NCBI GenBank assembly: GCA_002319795.1
Contig: DCFU01000042.1
Location: forward strand, 1 to 50,846
Length of the DNA: 50,846 nt
DNA from: Megamonas sp. UBA1796
GTDB taxonomy: Bacteria > Bacillota > Negativicutes > Selenomonadales > Selenomonadaceae
Reading direction: 5' to 3'
This document shows, piece by piece, positions 1-8,349 of the stretch; the first letter of the stretch is position 1, and every line of letters starts with the position of its first letter. Under the pieces are notes generated by a model that was not told the origin of the DNA, ran no database searches, and saw nothing but the letters and a program-made list of their open reading frames with translations. A program made the translations under genes and the position numbers.

Positions 1-46
1 CGTTGTACCCGCACATCTGGCTTGAACCATTCTTGATGATTCATTC

Positions 47-70
47 TGCATTGTTTAGTTTTCAAGGAAC
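47..70 (-). promoter_or_regulatory. boxA-like antitermination site in an rRNA operon leader
   Basis: Read leftward, the sequence is GTTCCTTGAAAACTAAACAA, which closely resembles the CTTTGAAAACTAAACAA block found in Firmicute rRNA leaders and 16S-23S spacers. It lies about 30 bases downstream of the -10 of the second of two strong promoters. The 16S gene itself would be off the left edge, so the rRNA assignment is inference from the leader alone. Confidence 0.65.
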
Positions 71-98
71 ACCGTGACCCGTTTGAGTCAGCTTCTAT

Positions 99-127
99 AT
101 GTTACCTCAATTGCTTTCGTTTGTCAA
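99..127 (-). promoter_or_regulatory. Promoter P2 of the predicted rRNA operon
   Basis: Leftward TTGACA (122-127), 17-base spacer, TAACAT (99-104). It is the downstream member of a tandem pair, and the boxA-like leader follows at once. Tandem sigma-70/A promoters with consensus -35 boxes are typical of rRNA operons. Confidence 0.7.
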
Positions 128-213
128 GGGCTTTTTTTAGCTCTTTTTTCACAATCACACTTAAGGTTTCTTTCTTGCGAAGCCCGCCCTGCTGTTCGCT
201 GGCGACTTGTATT

Positions 214-242
214 ATATTATACTACTTTGTATCTCTTGTCAA
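214..242 (-). promoter_or_regulatory. Promoter P1 of the predicted rRNA operon, abutting coaBC
   Basis: Leftward TTGACA (237-242), 17-base spacer, TAATAT (214-219) inside an AT-rich block that also offers TATAAT at 211-216 and 216-221. The -35 box begins on the base after the coaBC stop codon (243-245), leaving no room for a terminator between them. Confidence 0.7.
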
Positions 243-1454
243 CTATTTTTTTGAATTTATTTCCATTTTCTTTATAACATGATCTAAAATAATACCTGCC
301 AGCTCTTTTTTACTCATAAGCGGCAGTTCTTCTACTGCACCATCACGGGATAGAATTTTGACAAGATTTGTTTCTGCATTAAACCCCGCATTGGGCTTGG
401 TAATATCATTGGCTACAATAAAATCCAAATTTTTCTTTAGAAGCTTTGTTTTTGCATATTCCAAAAGTTTCTGTGTTTCTGCGGCAAAACCAACTAAAAT
501 CTGCCCGCTCTTTTTCAAAGAACCCAATTCCTGCAAAATATCAGGGTTCTTCTCTAACATAATACTCATTGTCGTCTCGCTCTTTTTAATTTTATTTTCA
601 GCGATCTCTTTAGCACGATAATCAGCAACTGCAGCTGCTTTTATTACAACATTGCAGTCAGAAAATTCTTTTATGACTGCCTCTCTCATTTGTGCTGTTG
701 TCTCAACGTGTATTACCCGCATACCCGCTGGTTCCTGAAGAGCGGAAGGACCGGAAACCAAAACAACCTCGGCTCCACGCCGTTGAGCCTCTCGAGCTAT
801 AGCATAACCCATTTTACCACTTGAACGATTCCCAATAAATCTTACCGGATCAATCGGCTCAATTGTACCGGCAGCAGTTACCAGAACCTTTTTCCCCTTC
901 AATACCTGCACCGCAGAGAAAAAGTCCTCAATGACTGTAAAAACATCAATAGCTTCCGGCAGGCGTCCAATGCCGGCCGTGCCACAAGCTAAATGTCCTG
1001 TAGCCGGTGGTATCATATGCCAGCCGTGCTCCTGAAGTGTTTTCATATTATGTTGCACAATAGGATTTTCATACATGTTACTGTTCATAGCTGGGGCAAA
1101 AAACACAGGTGCTTTTGTCGCCAAAAGGGTCGTCGTAAGAAGATCATCAGCGATTCCTGCAGCTGTCTTGCCTATAATATTCGCTGTAGCAGGTACAATC
1201 AGCATCAAATCCGCCAAATTTGCCAAAGCAATATGTTCAACATTCCAATGTGTAACCTTACTCCACATGTCCGAACTGACAGAATGCCCACTTATTTCAC
1301 GAAATGTCAGCTCCGTGACAAACTCCGCAGCTTCCTTTGTCATAATGACATATACTTCAGCACCTGCTTTTCTTAAACGACTCACAATTTCTACAGCCTT
1401 ATAAGCAGCGATTCCACCTGTAATCCCTAAAACAATCTTTTTACCCTTGAGCAT
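243..1454 (-). CDS. coaBC: Bifunctional phosphopantothenoylcysteine decarboxylase / phosphopantothenate-cysteine ligase
   Basis: Carries out two steps of coenzyme A synthesis: CTP-dependent joining of cysteine to phosphopantothenate (CoaB), then FMN-dependent decarboxylation (CoaC). The N-terminal flavoprotein half shows GITGGIAAYK near the start, the PAMNSNMYENP substrate segment and the catalytic-Cys region GHLACGTAGIGRLPE. The C-terminal CoaB half shows NRSSGKMGYAIA and AAAVADYR followed by a lysine-rich stretch. At 403 residues it is the usual full length. It is the last gene of a leftward core operon that begins at yicC or dapF, and is followed immediately by the rRNA promoters. Confidence 0.97.
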   Translation of the reverse strand: MLKGKKIVLGITGGIAAYKAVEIVSRLRKAGAEVYVIMTKEAAEFVTELTFREISGHSVSSDMWSKVTHWNVEHIALANLADLMLIVPATANIIGKTAAGIADDLLTTTLLATKAPVFFAPAMNSNMYENPIVQHNMKTLQEHGWHMIPPATGHLACGTAGIGRLPEAIDVFTVIEDFFSAVQVLKGKKVLVTAAGTIEPIDPVRFIGNRSSGKMGYAIAREAQRRGAEVVLVSGPSALQEPAGMRVIHVETTAQMREAVIKEFSDCNVVIKAAAVADYRAKEIAENKIKKSETTMSIMLEKNPDILQELGSLKKSGQILVGFAAETQKLLEYAKTKLLKKNLDFIVANDITKPNAGFNAETNLVKILSRDGAVEELPLMSKKELAGIILDHVIKKMEINSKK

Positions 1455-1482
1455 TCCTTATCCCAGCCCTAACATTAGATTT

Positions 1483-1695
1483 TTATTTTATACCAATTTT
1501 TGTGCGTTCGTACAAGATTTTTCCTTCAGCTATTTCTTCTAAAGCATTGGTAACATTTTTTGTTGATTTCACTTTCACCTTGACATCGGCACCCTCAAGG
1601 ATCTGTCGTGCCCGTTTGGCCGCGAAAACAACAAGTGTATATCGGCTGTCAACTTTTTTTAACAATACTTCCATAGACGGGTTTACCATATCCAT
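1483..1695 (-). CDS. rpoZ: DNA-directed RNA polymerase omega subunit
   Basis: Small subunit that helps assemble and stabilise RNA polymerase around the beta-prime subunit. The 70-residue product begins MDMVNPSMEVLLKKVDSRYT and contains AAKRARQI and NALEEIAEGK, which match the omega fold. I chose the ATG at 1695 because AGGAG lies about 10 bases upstream; an in-frame ATG 21 bases further up would run into the end of gmk and lacks such a site. It starts four bases after gmk ends, the standard gmk-rpoZ-coaBC order of Firmicutes. Confidence 0.95.
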   Translation of the reverse strand: MDMVNPSMEVLLKKVDSRYTLVVFAAKRARQILEGADVKVKVKSTKNVTNALEEIAEGKILYERTKIGIK

Positions 1696-1699
1696 AAAA

Positions 1700-2317
1700 T
1701 CATCTCTCCTCTGCATGTTCTAATCTATTCAATAAACTTGTATTTTTCTCCATACGGCAATGCTCTGCAACAATAATAGCAGTCATTTTTCCAACAGCAG
1801 ATCTCACGGCATCGTTCACAACAACATATTTATAATGCTCCCCCGTCCTGATCTCTGATTTAGCCGCATGCAGGCGACGCAATATACTATCCTCTGTTTC
1901 ACTCCCGCGTCTGCGGATACGCTGTTCTAACTCCTGTAACGAAGGAGGTAATATATAAATGTATACTGCCTCCGGAAATTTCTGCATGACCTTCATGGCC
2001 CCCTGCGTGTCAATTTCCAGCAGGACATCTTCCCCGGATGCCAGCTTTTCCTGTATCTTCTTGAGTGGCGTGCCGTAATAATTTCCATAGACCTCAGCCC
2101 ATTCCAAAAACTCTTCATGCTCAATCATCTGCTGGAATTTTTGTTTACTCAAAAAATAATAATTTGCTCCTTCGATTTCACCTGCACGCGGACTACGTGT
2201 CGTCGCTGAAACCGAATAGGATATATTTGGGTTTCGGGCCAAAAGCTGTTTGCATAAAGTTCCCTTGCCAGTGCCTGATGGTCCGGAAACAACAATCAAA
2301 AGTCCATTTTTGTTCAT
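1700..2317 (-). CDS. gmk: Guanylate kinase
   Basis: Phosphorylates GMP to GDP with ATP in the cytoplasm. The N-terminus carries the P-loop GPSGTGKGT, then the GMP-binding elements (SATTRSPRAGEIEGANYYF; LEWAEVYGNYYGTP) and DTQGAMKV. At 205 residues it is full length. It overlaps remA by four bases (ATGA), so the two are translationally coupled. Confidence 0.97.
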   Translation of the reverse strand: MNKNGLLIVVSGPSGTGKGTLCKQLLARNPNISYSVSATTRSPRAGEIEGANYYFLSKQKFQQMIEHEEFLEWAEVYGNYYGTPLKKIQEKLASGEDVLLEIDTQGAMKVMQKFPEAVYIYILPPSLQELEQRIRRRGSETEDSILRRLHAAKSEIRTGEHYKYVVVNDAVRSAVGKMTAIIVAEHCRMEKNTSLLNRLEHAEER

Positions 2318-2592
2318 TTTTCATCTTCCTTCAGCTTCAAATCAGTATCATCATTGTCAATCACCCGATGAGCAACTGTTTCCGGCTGGATGGCAGATAA
2401 AATAACATGATCACTGTCAGCTATGATTACAGCCCTTGTCCTACGGCCATAGGTAGCATCAATAAGCCTGCCCCCATCACGTGCCTCCTGGATGATGCGC
2501 TTGATAGGCGCTGACTCAGGACTGACAATTGCTACAATTCGATTTGCAGATACAATATTGCCAAAACCGATGTTTATCAGTTTAATATCCAT
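2314..2592 (-). CDS. remA: RemA/RemB family extracellular-matrix regulator (DUF370)
   Basis: Small DNA-binding regulator; in Bacillus subtilis RemA activates biofilm matrix and osmoprotection genes. The 92-residue product begins MDIKLINIGFGNIVSANRIV and contains GRLIDATYGRRTRAVII, the conserved family core. I chose the ATG at 2592, preceded by AAGGGG; an upstream in-frame ATG would add 12 unconserved residues. Its place between yicC and gmk is the conserved Firmicute context. Its targets here are not known. Confidence 0.9.
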   Translation of the reverse strand: MDIKLINIGFGNIVSANRIVAIVSPESAPIKRIIQEARDGGRLIDATYGRRTRAVIIADSDHVILSAIQPETVAHRVIDNDDTDLKLKEDEK

Positions 2593-2620
2593 AATAAATC
2601 CCCTTCCATGTGAGGCCCAG

Positions 2621-3502
2621 CTATTCAATATTCTGAATTTGCTCCCTCAGCTTTTCAATTTCACTCTTAACATCGACAGCCAGCTGTGCAGCTTCTGTAT
2701 TATTGGCCTTTGACGCGATTGTATTGATTTCACGGTTCATTTCCTGTACTAAAAAATCCAGCTTGCGTCCTACCGGAGCATCCGCATTATCAATGATTTT
2801 CTTGAACTGTTTAAAGTGGCTCCGGATGCGCACGATTTCTTCTGTATAATTCACTTTATCTGCATAAATTGCCGTTTCCTGTATTATGCGCGTTTCATCA
2901 ATATCCTGCCTGGCTAAAAGCTCGTCCATGGTCTTTTGTAAACGAGTACGATAAAACTCCACAATTTGTGGCGCCAATACAGCAACCTTGGTTACATAAT
3001 CCTCCAACAAGACCAGCCGCTTTTGGAAATCAGCACAGATATTGGCGCCTTCGGCCTCACGCATTTCCACAAAACGCTTCATAGCCCCGTCCAAGGCTCC
3101 CAGAAGTACATCCTCGCATCCTTCCAAAGAGTCTCCCATATCTTCAAGCGTAAGCACATCGGGATACGTTGCGATCTCGCAAACATCATCCGGACGTGCC
3201 AGATGAAGCAAGTCACTCATATTGTTCAATGCTTTATGGTACGCAATTGCCAAGTTTTTGTCAACCCTGATTTGTTTCTTTTTCTCTCTTTTATCCACAA
3301 AAATTACATTGACATCCATTTTCCCACGCGAAGCATAGGTCTGTATCGTCTTTTTAAGAACAGCCTCAAAAAGATTTAAACAGCGCGGCATATGAAAATC
3401 TATATCCAAAAATTTCTGGTTAACAGACTTTACTTCAATATGGATCTTATAACTTTCATTTTCGCAATCCCCCATGCCGAATCCGGTCATACTTTTTATC
3501 AT
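2621..3502 (-). CDS. yicC: YicC-family endoribonuclease
   Basis: YicC proteins are endoribonucleases; in E. coli YicC affects degradation of the small RNA RyhB. The N-terminus MIKSMTGFGMGD is the family signature and the C-terminus (RKLDFLVQEMNREINTIASK) is the conserved DUF1732 segment. I chose the ATG at 3502 because the GGGGAGG site sits directly against an earlier ATG but about seven bases before this one. The product is about 293 residues, a normal length, and the gene leads the remA-gmk-rpoZ-coaBC run. Confidence 0.93.
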   Translation of the reverse strand: MIKSMTGFGMGDCENESYKIHIEVKSVNQKFLDIDFHMPRCLNLFEAVLKKTIQTYASRGKMDVNVIFVDKREKKKQIRVDKNLAIAYHKALNNMSDLLHLARPDDVCEIATYPDVLTLEDMGDSLEGCEDVLLGALDGAMKRFVEMREAEGANICADFQKRLVLLEDYVTKVAVLAPQIVEFYRTRLQKTMDELLARQDIDETRIIQETAIYADKVNYTEEIVRIRSHFKQFKKIIDNADAPVGRKLDFLVQEMNREINTIASKANNTEAAQLAVDVKSEIEKLREQIQNIE

Positions 3503-3532
3503 AAGCATCCTCCCCGGCTCAGCCGATCTGAG

Positions 3533-4378
3533 TCAAATCGTCTCAAAATTTCCACTGAATACTTGCTCAGCTGGACCTGTCATATAAATTTTCCCGTTAG
3601 CGGCCCACTCTACAAATAATTTTCCACCGTCCAGCTCGATTTCTGCCTTCTTGTCCGCCTTGTCATTCAAAACAGCTGCAACCAGCGTAGCACAGGATCC
3701 TGTACCACAAGCCAAGGTTATAGCAGCCCCACGTTCCCATACACGCATACGCAGATGTGTCCGGTCACGAACTTCTACAAATTCCGTATTGATTTTCCGT
3801 GGGAATGCCACGTGAGATTCAAATAACGGTCCCAGTTGCTCAATTGGCAATTTCTCCAAATCATCGACAAAAATCACACAATGCGGATTCCCCATAGAAA
3901 CACATGTCATCTTATAAGTTTTTCCCATGACTTCAATGGGTTTGGAAATGATTCTCTGCTTTCCATAGCCGTTCACAGGTATATCTTTCGCCTCCAATAC
4001 AGGGTATCCCATATCAACCTGAATCTGCTTCACATTTCCAGAGTTCTCCATTATAAGTTTAGGCTTTAATATACCGGCATCGGTTTCCACCGTGAACTCT
4101 TGCTTATCAGTCAATCCTTTTTCATATACATTGCGTGCAAAACAGCGAATACCATTTCCACACATCTCTGCCTCGCTACCATCTGTATTAAAAATACGCA
4201 TCCTAAAATCTGCCTTCTCTGAAGGCAAAATAAAAATCATACCATCCGCACCAATACCATAATGCCGATCACAAACAATTTTTGTCAAAGAAACATAGTC
4301 TTCTATTTTCTCCTGAAAACAATCCACTAAAACAAAATCATTTCCACACCCCTGCCATTTAGTAAACGAGAATGCCAT
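3533..4378 (-). CDS. dapF: Diaminopimelate epimerase
   Basis: Converts LL- to meso-diaminopimelate for lysine and peptidoglycan, without a cofactor, using two cysteines. Both are visible: MCGNGIRCFA and ACGTGSCATLVAA. The N-terminus FTKWQGCGNDFVLVDC is typical. I chose the ATG at 4378, with GGGGAGGG about ten bases upstream; the longer reading starting at 4405 adds nine residues containing the Shine-Dalgarno sequence itself. It ends 30 bases before yicC and is divergent from rqcH. Confidence 0.97.
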   Translation of the reverse strand: MAFSFTKWQGCGNDFVLVDCFQEKIEDYVSLTKIVCDRHYGIGADGMIFILPSEKADFRMRIFNTDGSEAEMCGNGIRCFARNVYEKGLTDKQEFTVETDAGILKPKLIMENSGNVKQIQVDMGYPVLEAKDIPVNGYGKQRIISKPIEVMGKTYKMTCVSMGNPHCVIFVDDLEKLPIEQLGPLFESHVAFPRKINTEFVEVRDRTHLRMRVWERGAAITLACGTGSCATLVAAVLNDKADKKAEIELDGGKLFVEWAANGKIYMTGPAEQVFSGNFETI

Positions 4379-4474
4379 TATCGAGATTCCCTCCCCAAAT
4401 TTCATAAAATCTTCATCTTCATTTTACTTGTTTCATGCAATATATGCAAGACAACATCCATGAAATTGATATAT

Positions 4475-4504
4475 TTGACCATGCCGTCGCTAAAATGATA
4501 TACT
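4475..4504 (+). promoter_or_regulatory. Promoter for rqcH
   Basis: TTGACC (4475-4480), 18-base spacer, TATACT (4499-4504), about 40 bases before the rqcH start in the divergent dapF-rqcH intergenic region. No comparably good promoter was seen for dapF on the other strand. Confidence 0.6.
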
Positions 4505-4546
4505 TTTCAGGAAGCGAAACCTAGCTTCTGAAATGAGGAATTTGTT

Positions 4547-6307
4547 ATGAGCCTTGACGGATTTTCCATGTATCCGCTTGTACGTGAACTCAATGCCGCC
4601 CTGCTCGGTGGCCGGATTGATAAAATCACACAACCAAATAAACAAACTGTTTTGCTTTCTATACGCCAGCCGGGGAAAAACTTATGGCTGCATATTTCAG
4701 TAAATCCGCAAAATCCTGTCATCTATATTGCCAAAAACAATCTGGAAAGTCCTGCCGCTCCACCTGTGTTTTGTATGGTATTACGAAAACATATCGAAAC
4801 AGGGCGTATTGCTGAGATACGTCAGCATGGCCTTGACCGCATTGTCATCATTGACATTGATTTTTTGACAGCCGGAGGAAAAATTGTTACCAAATCCCTC
4901 ACCATCGAACTTATGGGAAAGTACAGCAATATCATCCTGATACAAGATAAAAAGATCATTGATTCCTTACGAAAAGTTGGTTCAAACAGCAGCCGTGTAC
5001 GTACAATATTACCCGGACAGGACTATATGCTGCCGCCGTACCAGGATAAGCTGAGCCTGTTAGACTCCACTCCAAAAGATATTCTTCAAAAGATTTCCTC
5101 CATGCCGGAATATAAGCTTGGCAAAGCCCTGCTTGAAACTTGCATGGGATTTGGCCCTGTATCTGTTAAAGAAACTCTTTTTTCGGCTGGGCTCGAAAGC
5201 AGTCGATTAATTGCCGAACTGGACAAGGCGGATCTTAGTTCAATACGGACAGCTCTGGAAGAAATTCTAGCGAACTGTTCATCCGAAGTAACCATTCCCT
5301 GCTTTGTCCTCGATGATAAGCAAAAAATTCTGGCCATGGCTTCTTTCCCTCTTCATTATCTCTCTGAAAAGGATTGCCGAAGCTTTTCTACAATTAGTGA
5401 CATGCTAGCCGCGTCTACACAGTTTTCGGGCATCTATGTGCTGCCGGACAAAGAACGATTCCGTAAGCTTGTACACAACGAGCTTCTACGCGCTGAGAAT
5501 AAATTAGAGGTCTTACGCAAGGAGGCGACTGATGCGCAAAATGCAGAAGAATATCGACTCAAGGCTGATAATCTCATGACTTATCAGTACACCTTGAAAA
5601 GTCACGCAGACAGTCAAATCCAAATAACCGATATTTACAGCGCTACAGGCGAGCAAATCCAAATTGAGCTTAATAAACGCCTATCTATTATGCAGAATAT
5701 ACAAGCTTACTATCATAAATACGATAAGCTAAAGCGCGCACAGGCACTGCTTAAAGACCAACTGGAACAATGCAGTAAAGAGATTTTATACCTTGCAAGC
5801 ATTGAAACTTCCCTCGATGCATCAACGAGCCTGGCCGAAATCAACGACATTCGTTCCGAGCTGATTGCCGGAAACTATTTAAAGGAAAAGCAAAAAAAAG
5901 ATGTAAAAGATAAACCATCCCTTCCCTTTAAATTCCATACACCTGATGGTGCAGAAATCCTGATTGGTAAAAACAATTACCAAAATGACAAGCTTACTTT
6001 TAAAATTGCCCATTTCAATGACCTTTGGTTCCATACGAAGGATATCCCTGGGTCACATGTTATTCTTCGCTGCAACAGCAGGCAGGCTACAGAAAAAAAT
6101 GTTTTTCTGGCAGCCTGCCTAGCCGCTCATTTCAGTAAAGCAGGCAGTTCTTCCAAGATACCCGTGGATTATACTTTGTGCCGCTACGTAAAAAAGCCCT
6201 CCGGTGCAAAACCGGGTTTCGTTATTTTTACAAACCAAAAAACGCTTTATATCACCCCTGACATAAATGAATTAACCCCTATCTTGCAAAGTGACTTCAA
6301 TAAATAA
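4547..6307 (+). CDS. rqcH: Ribosome quality-control protein RqcH / NFACT family (Rqc2 homolog)
   Basis: RqcH binds peptidyl-tRNA on stalled 50S subunits and adds C-terminal alanine tails that mark the nascent chain for degradation. The 586-residue product has the full NFACT layout: N-terminal domain (MSLDGFSMYPLVRELNAALL; GGRIDKI), a coiled-coil middle (about residues 300-420), and a C-terminal NFACT-R domain with NDLWFHTKDIPGSHVI and a basic YVKKPSGAKPG. Older annotations call it a fibronectin-binding protein. It is monocistronic, with its own promoter and terminator. ATG follows GAGGAATTTGTT. Confidence 0.95.
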   Translation: MSLDGFSMYPLVRELNAALLGGRIDKITQPNKQTVLLSIRQPGKNLWLHISVNPQNPVIYIAKNNLESPAAPPVFCMVLRKHIETGRIAEIRQHGLDRIVIIDIDFLTAGGKIVTKSLTIELMGKYSNIILIQDKKIIDSLRKVGSNSSRVRTILPGQDYMLPPYQDKLSLLDSTPKDILQKISSMPEYKLGKALLETCMGFGPVSVKETLFSAGLESSRLIAELDKADLSSIRTALEEILANCSSEVTIPCFVLDDKQKILAMASFPLHYLSEKDCRSFSTISDMLAASTQFSGIYVLPDKERFRKLVHNELLRAENKLEVLRKEATDAQNAEEYRLKADNLMTYQYTLKSHADSQIQITDIYSATGEQIQIELNKRLSIMQNIQAYYHKYDKLKRAQALLKDQLEQCSKEILYLASIETSLDASTSLAEINDIRSELIAGNYLKEKQKKDVKDKPSLPFKFHTPDGAEILIGKNNYQNDKLTFKIAHFNDLWFHTKDIPGSHVILRCNSRQATEKNVFLAACLAAHFSKAGSSSKIPVDYTLCRYVKKPSGAKPGFVIFTNQKTLYITPDINELTPILQSDFNK

Positions 6308-6341
6308 AAACAGGGAGCCCTCCCAAGGGCTTCCTGTTTTT
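6307..6341. terminator. Bidirectional intrinsic terminator between rqcH and glnB
   Basis: An AAAACAGG-GAGCCCT arm pairs with AGGGCTTC-CTGTTTT around a short CCCA loop, with A-rich and T-rich flanks on opposite sides. It lies between the convergent ends of rqcH and the PII gene, so it can serve both. Confidence 0.85.
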
Positions 6342-6362
6342 ATTTATTGATCTCTTATTATA

Positions 6363-6725
6363 TTACGCATGATTGTCAGCAATCGCATCCCGACCACGTT
6401 CACCCGTGCGTATCTTCACTGCATCCTCTACATTATAAATAAAAATCTTACCATCACCTATATGACCTGTACAGCAAACTTTCTTTATGACGTCTACTAC
6501 AGTTTCCACGGGAACCTCACAAACAACAATTTCCACCTTGAGCTTCGGCTGCAAACTGATTTCCACCTGCTTACCGCGGTATACTTCCTTATGCCCCTTA
6601 GATAATCCACAGCCAAAAACACTGCTGACCGTCATTCCGGTAACTTCGACTTTATTAAGTGCTTCCTTCAATTCTTCCAATTTTTCTGGTCTCGTCATAA
6701 CTTCAATCTTCGTAATCTTAGACAT
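6363..6725 (-). CDS. glnB: PII nitrogen-regulatory protein without the usual uridylylation tyrosine
   Basis: PII trimers sense 2-oxoglutarate and ATP/ADP and control nitrogen enzymes or the AmtB channel. This 120-residue protein has the core (ITKIEVMTRPEKLEELKEAL; TGMTVSSVFGCG), a T-loop (KGHKEVYRGKQVEISLQPK) and the C-terminal GDGKIFIYNVEDAVKIRTGERG. Aligned by eye to E. coli GlnB, the T-loop Tyr46 equivalent is present (Tyr49) but the modified Tyr51 is Val54, so GlnD-type uridylylation there is unlikely. No amtB, glnA or nif gene is nearby. Good AAGGAGGA site before the ATG. Confidence 0.93.
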   Translation of the reverse strand: MSKITKIEVMTRPEKLEELKEALNKVEVTGMTVSSVFGCGLSKGHKEVYRGKQVEISLQPKLKVEIVVCEVPVETVVDVIKKVCCTGHIGDGKIFIYNVEDAVKIRTGERGRDAIADNHA

Positions 6726-6769
6726 AGGAATTCCTCCTTATATAAATATAAAGCGCTAAAATAAATCCC

Positions 6770-6822
6770 CAAAGCAAAGAGGCTTGTCGAATTGAGAATA
6801 TCCGACAAGCCTCTTTGCTTTG
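6770..6822 (-). other. 20-bp perfect hairpin at the 5' end of the PII transcript
   Basis: Arms 6770-6789 and 6803-6822 are perfect 20-base reverse complements (ending in GGCTTGTCG / CGACAAGCC) around a 13-base loop. It lies just after a predicted -10 box, so it would form at the very start of the PII mRNA. It may also end pyrR transcription, but neither side has a clear T run. Confidence 0.6.
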
Positions 6823-6830
6823 ATATAATA

Positions 6831-6859
6831 TATATACCATTAAATCCGGGATTTTGCAA
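6831..6859 (-). promoter_or_regulatory. Predicted promoter for the PII gene
   Basis: Leftward TTGCAA (6854-6859), 17-base spacer, TATATA (6831-6836), between the pyrR stop and the large hairpin. The sequence fits only moderately and the -10 lies in a simple TA-rich run. Confidence 0.4.
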
Positions 6860-6867
6860 GGTATTTT

Positions 6868-7422
6868 TTAATCTTCCTTAAATTCACGGATAACAACCTT
6901 TTCATTTCCGTCAACAGAATCAAGCTGGACACTCACTACCTCTTTCGACGATGTAGGAACATTCTTGCCTACATAATCAGCACGTATCGGCAATTCCCTA
7001 TGACCGCGGTCAATCAGGACCGCTAACTGAATACTACGCGGACGGCCCATATCGATGATAGCGTCCAAAGCGGCACGGCTCGTTCTTCCTGTATAGAGTA
7101 CATCATCTACCAGCACGATGACCTTTCCTGTAATGTCTACCGGCAACTGCGTAGGCCTTACAATTGGTTGATAGGATAGTGTAGATAAATCATCCCTATA
7201 AAGCGTAATATCCAGAACCCCGACAGGCGGTTTTGTTCCCTCAATACCCTCAATTTCTTCTGCAAGCCGTTCCGCTATAGGCACACCACGTGTCCGTATA
7301 CCCACAAGCACGATATTATCTACACCTTTATTCTTTTCAATGATTTCATGTGATATACGCATTAAAGCACGGCGTATTCCCTTGCTATCCATCAGAACTG
7401 TTTTATCTACTAAAGCTGGCAT
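6868..7422 (-). CDS. pyrR: PyrR bifunctional pyr operon regulator / uracil phosphoribosyltransferase
   Basis: Binds pyr mRNA in response to UMP and has weak uracil phosphoribosyltransferase activity. The PRPP-binding motif VIVLVDDVLYTGRTSRAALD is intact, as are the N-terminal GIRTRGVPIAERLA and the LIDRGHRELPIRADYVGK segment. At 184 residues it is full length. AGGAG precedes the ATG by nine bases. It is the last gene of the division/cell-wall operon; no pyrB or carA follows, so any regulated pyr genes are elsewhere. Confidence 0.96.
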   Translation of the reverse strand: MPALVDKTVLMDSKGIRRALMRISHEIIEKNKGVDNIVLVGIRTRGVPIAERLAEEIEGIEGTKPPVGVLDITLYRDDLSTLSYQPIVRPTQLPVDITGKVIVLVDDVLYTGRTSRAALDAIIDMGRPRSIQLAVLIDRGHRELPIRADYVGKNVPTSSKEVVSVQLDSVDGNEKVVIREFKED

Positions 7423-7437
7423 ATCTCTTCACTCCTA

Positions 7438-8349
7438 TCATTTATTGTTCCGCAATGCGGATAATATCTTTTGCATATCCCGCGGCAACGGCGCAGAGAA
7501 ACTCATTTCTTCTTTTGTACGCGGATGCACAAGTTCCAAAGAAATCGAATGCAGTGCCTGCCCCTGGATTGCAAATATTGCTCTTTGCCTGCCATATTTA
7601 GGATCCCCGAGTAATGGGTGTCCTATATATGTCATATGGACACGAATTTGATGTGTCCTTCCCGTGAGCAGCCTGCATTCGACTAAAGTATACTTCCCAA
7701 ACCGCTCCAAAACCCGGAATTTAGTCGTAGCCGGCTTACCATTTATAGCTACAATTGCCATTTTTTTTCTATCTGACGGATGGCGGCCAATATCTCCATG
7801 AATAATACCCGCATCTTCCCTAATGTTGCCTACGACAATCGCCCAATAAATACGATGCGCAGTCTTTTCCTTTATTTGCTCTGCCAAATCAAGATGTGAA
7901 AAGTCATTTTTCGCCGCCACCATCACCCCTGAAGTGTCTTTATCAAGTCGATGTACTATGCCCGGACGAATTTGTCCATTGATACCTGACAAATCATGGC
8001 AATGGTACAGCAACGCATTCACCAAGGTGCCATGGAACACCCCTGCTGCAGGATGGACTACCATCCCTCTGGCCTTATTGATTACAATAATATCCTCATC
8101 TTCATATAAAATATCCAAGGAAATGTTCTCTGGAACCAAATCAATAGCCATAGCCTCAGGAAGGATTAGCGCAATCTGCTCACCGGCTTTTAGCTTATAA
8201 TTTACTTTTCTGTTCTGTCCACTCACCTGCACACAGCCTGAAGCAATAAGTTTTTGTATATGCGAACGTGATAGTTCATTTTTTTTGCGTGCCAAAAAAA
8301 CATCTAAACGTTCTTCTTTCTCTGCCTCAAAAATTATTTTTTCTTCCAT
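7438..8349 (-). CDS. rluD: RluD/RluA-family 23S rRNA pseudouridine synthase
   Basis: Converts uridines in 23S rRNA (or tRNA) to pseudouridine. An N-terminal S4 RNA-binding domain (ELSRSHIQKLIASGCVQVSG) precedes the catalytic domain with HRLDKDTSGVMVAAK, whose Asp is the catalytic residue, and LLTGRTHQIRVHM. At 303 residues this is the YlyB-type Firmicute member; the exact rRNA target cannot be read from sequence. Its ATG overlaps the lspA stop by one base (TGATG). Confidence 0.93.
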   Translation of the reverse strand: MEEKIIFEAEKEERLDVFLARKKNELSRSHIQKLIASGCVQVSGQNRKVNYKLKAGEQIALILPEAMAIDLVPENISLDILYEDEDIIVINKARGMVVHPAAGVFHGTLVNALLYHCHDLSGINGQIRPGIVHRLDKDTSGVMVAAKNDFSHLDLAEQIKEKTAHRIYWAIVVGNIREDAGIIHGDIGRHPSDRKKMAIVAINGKPATTKFRVLERFGKYTLVECRLLTGRTHQIRVHMTYIGHPLLGDPKYGRQRAIFAIQGQALHSISLELVHPRTKEEMSFSAPLPRDMQKILSALRNNK

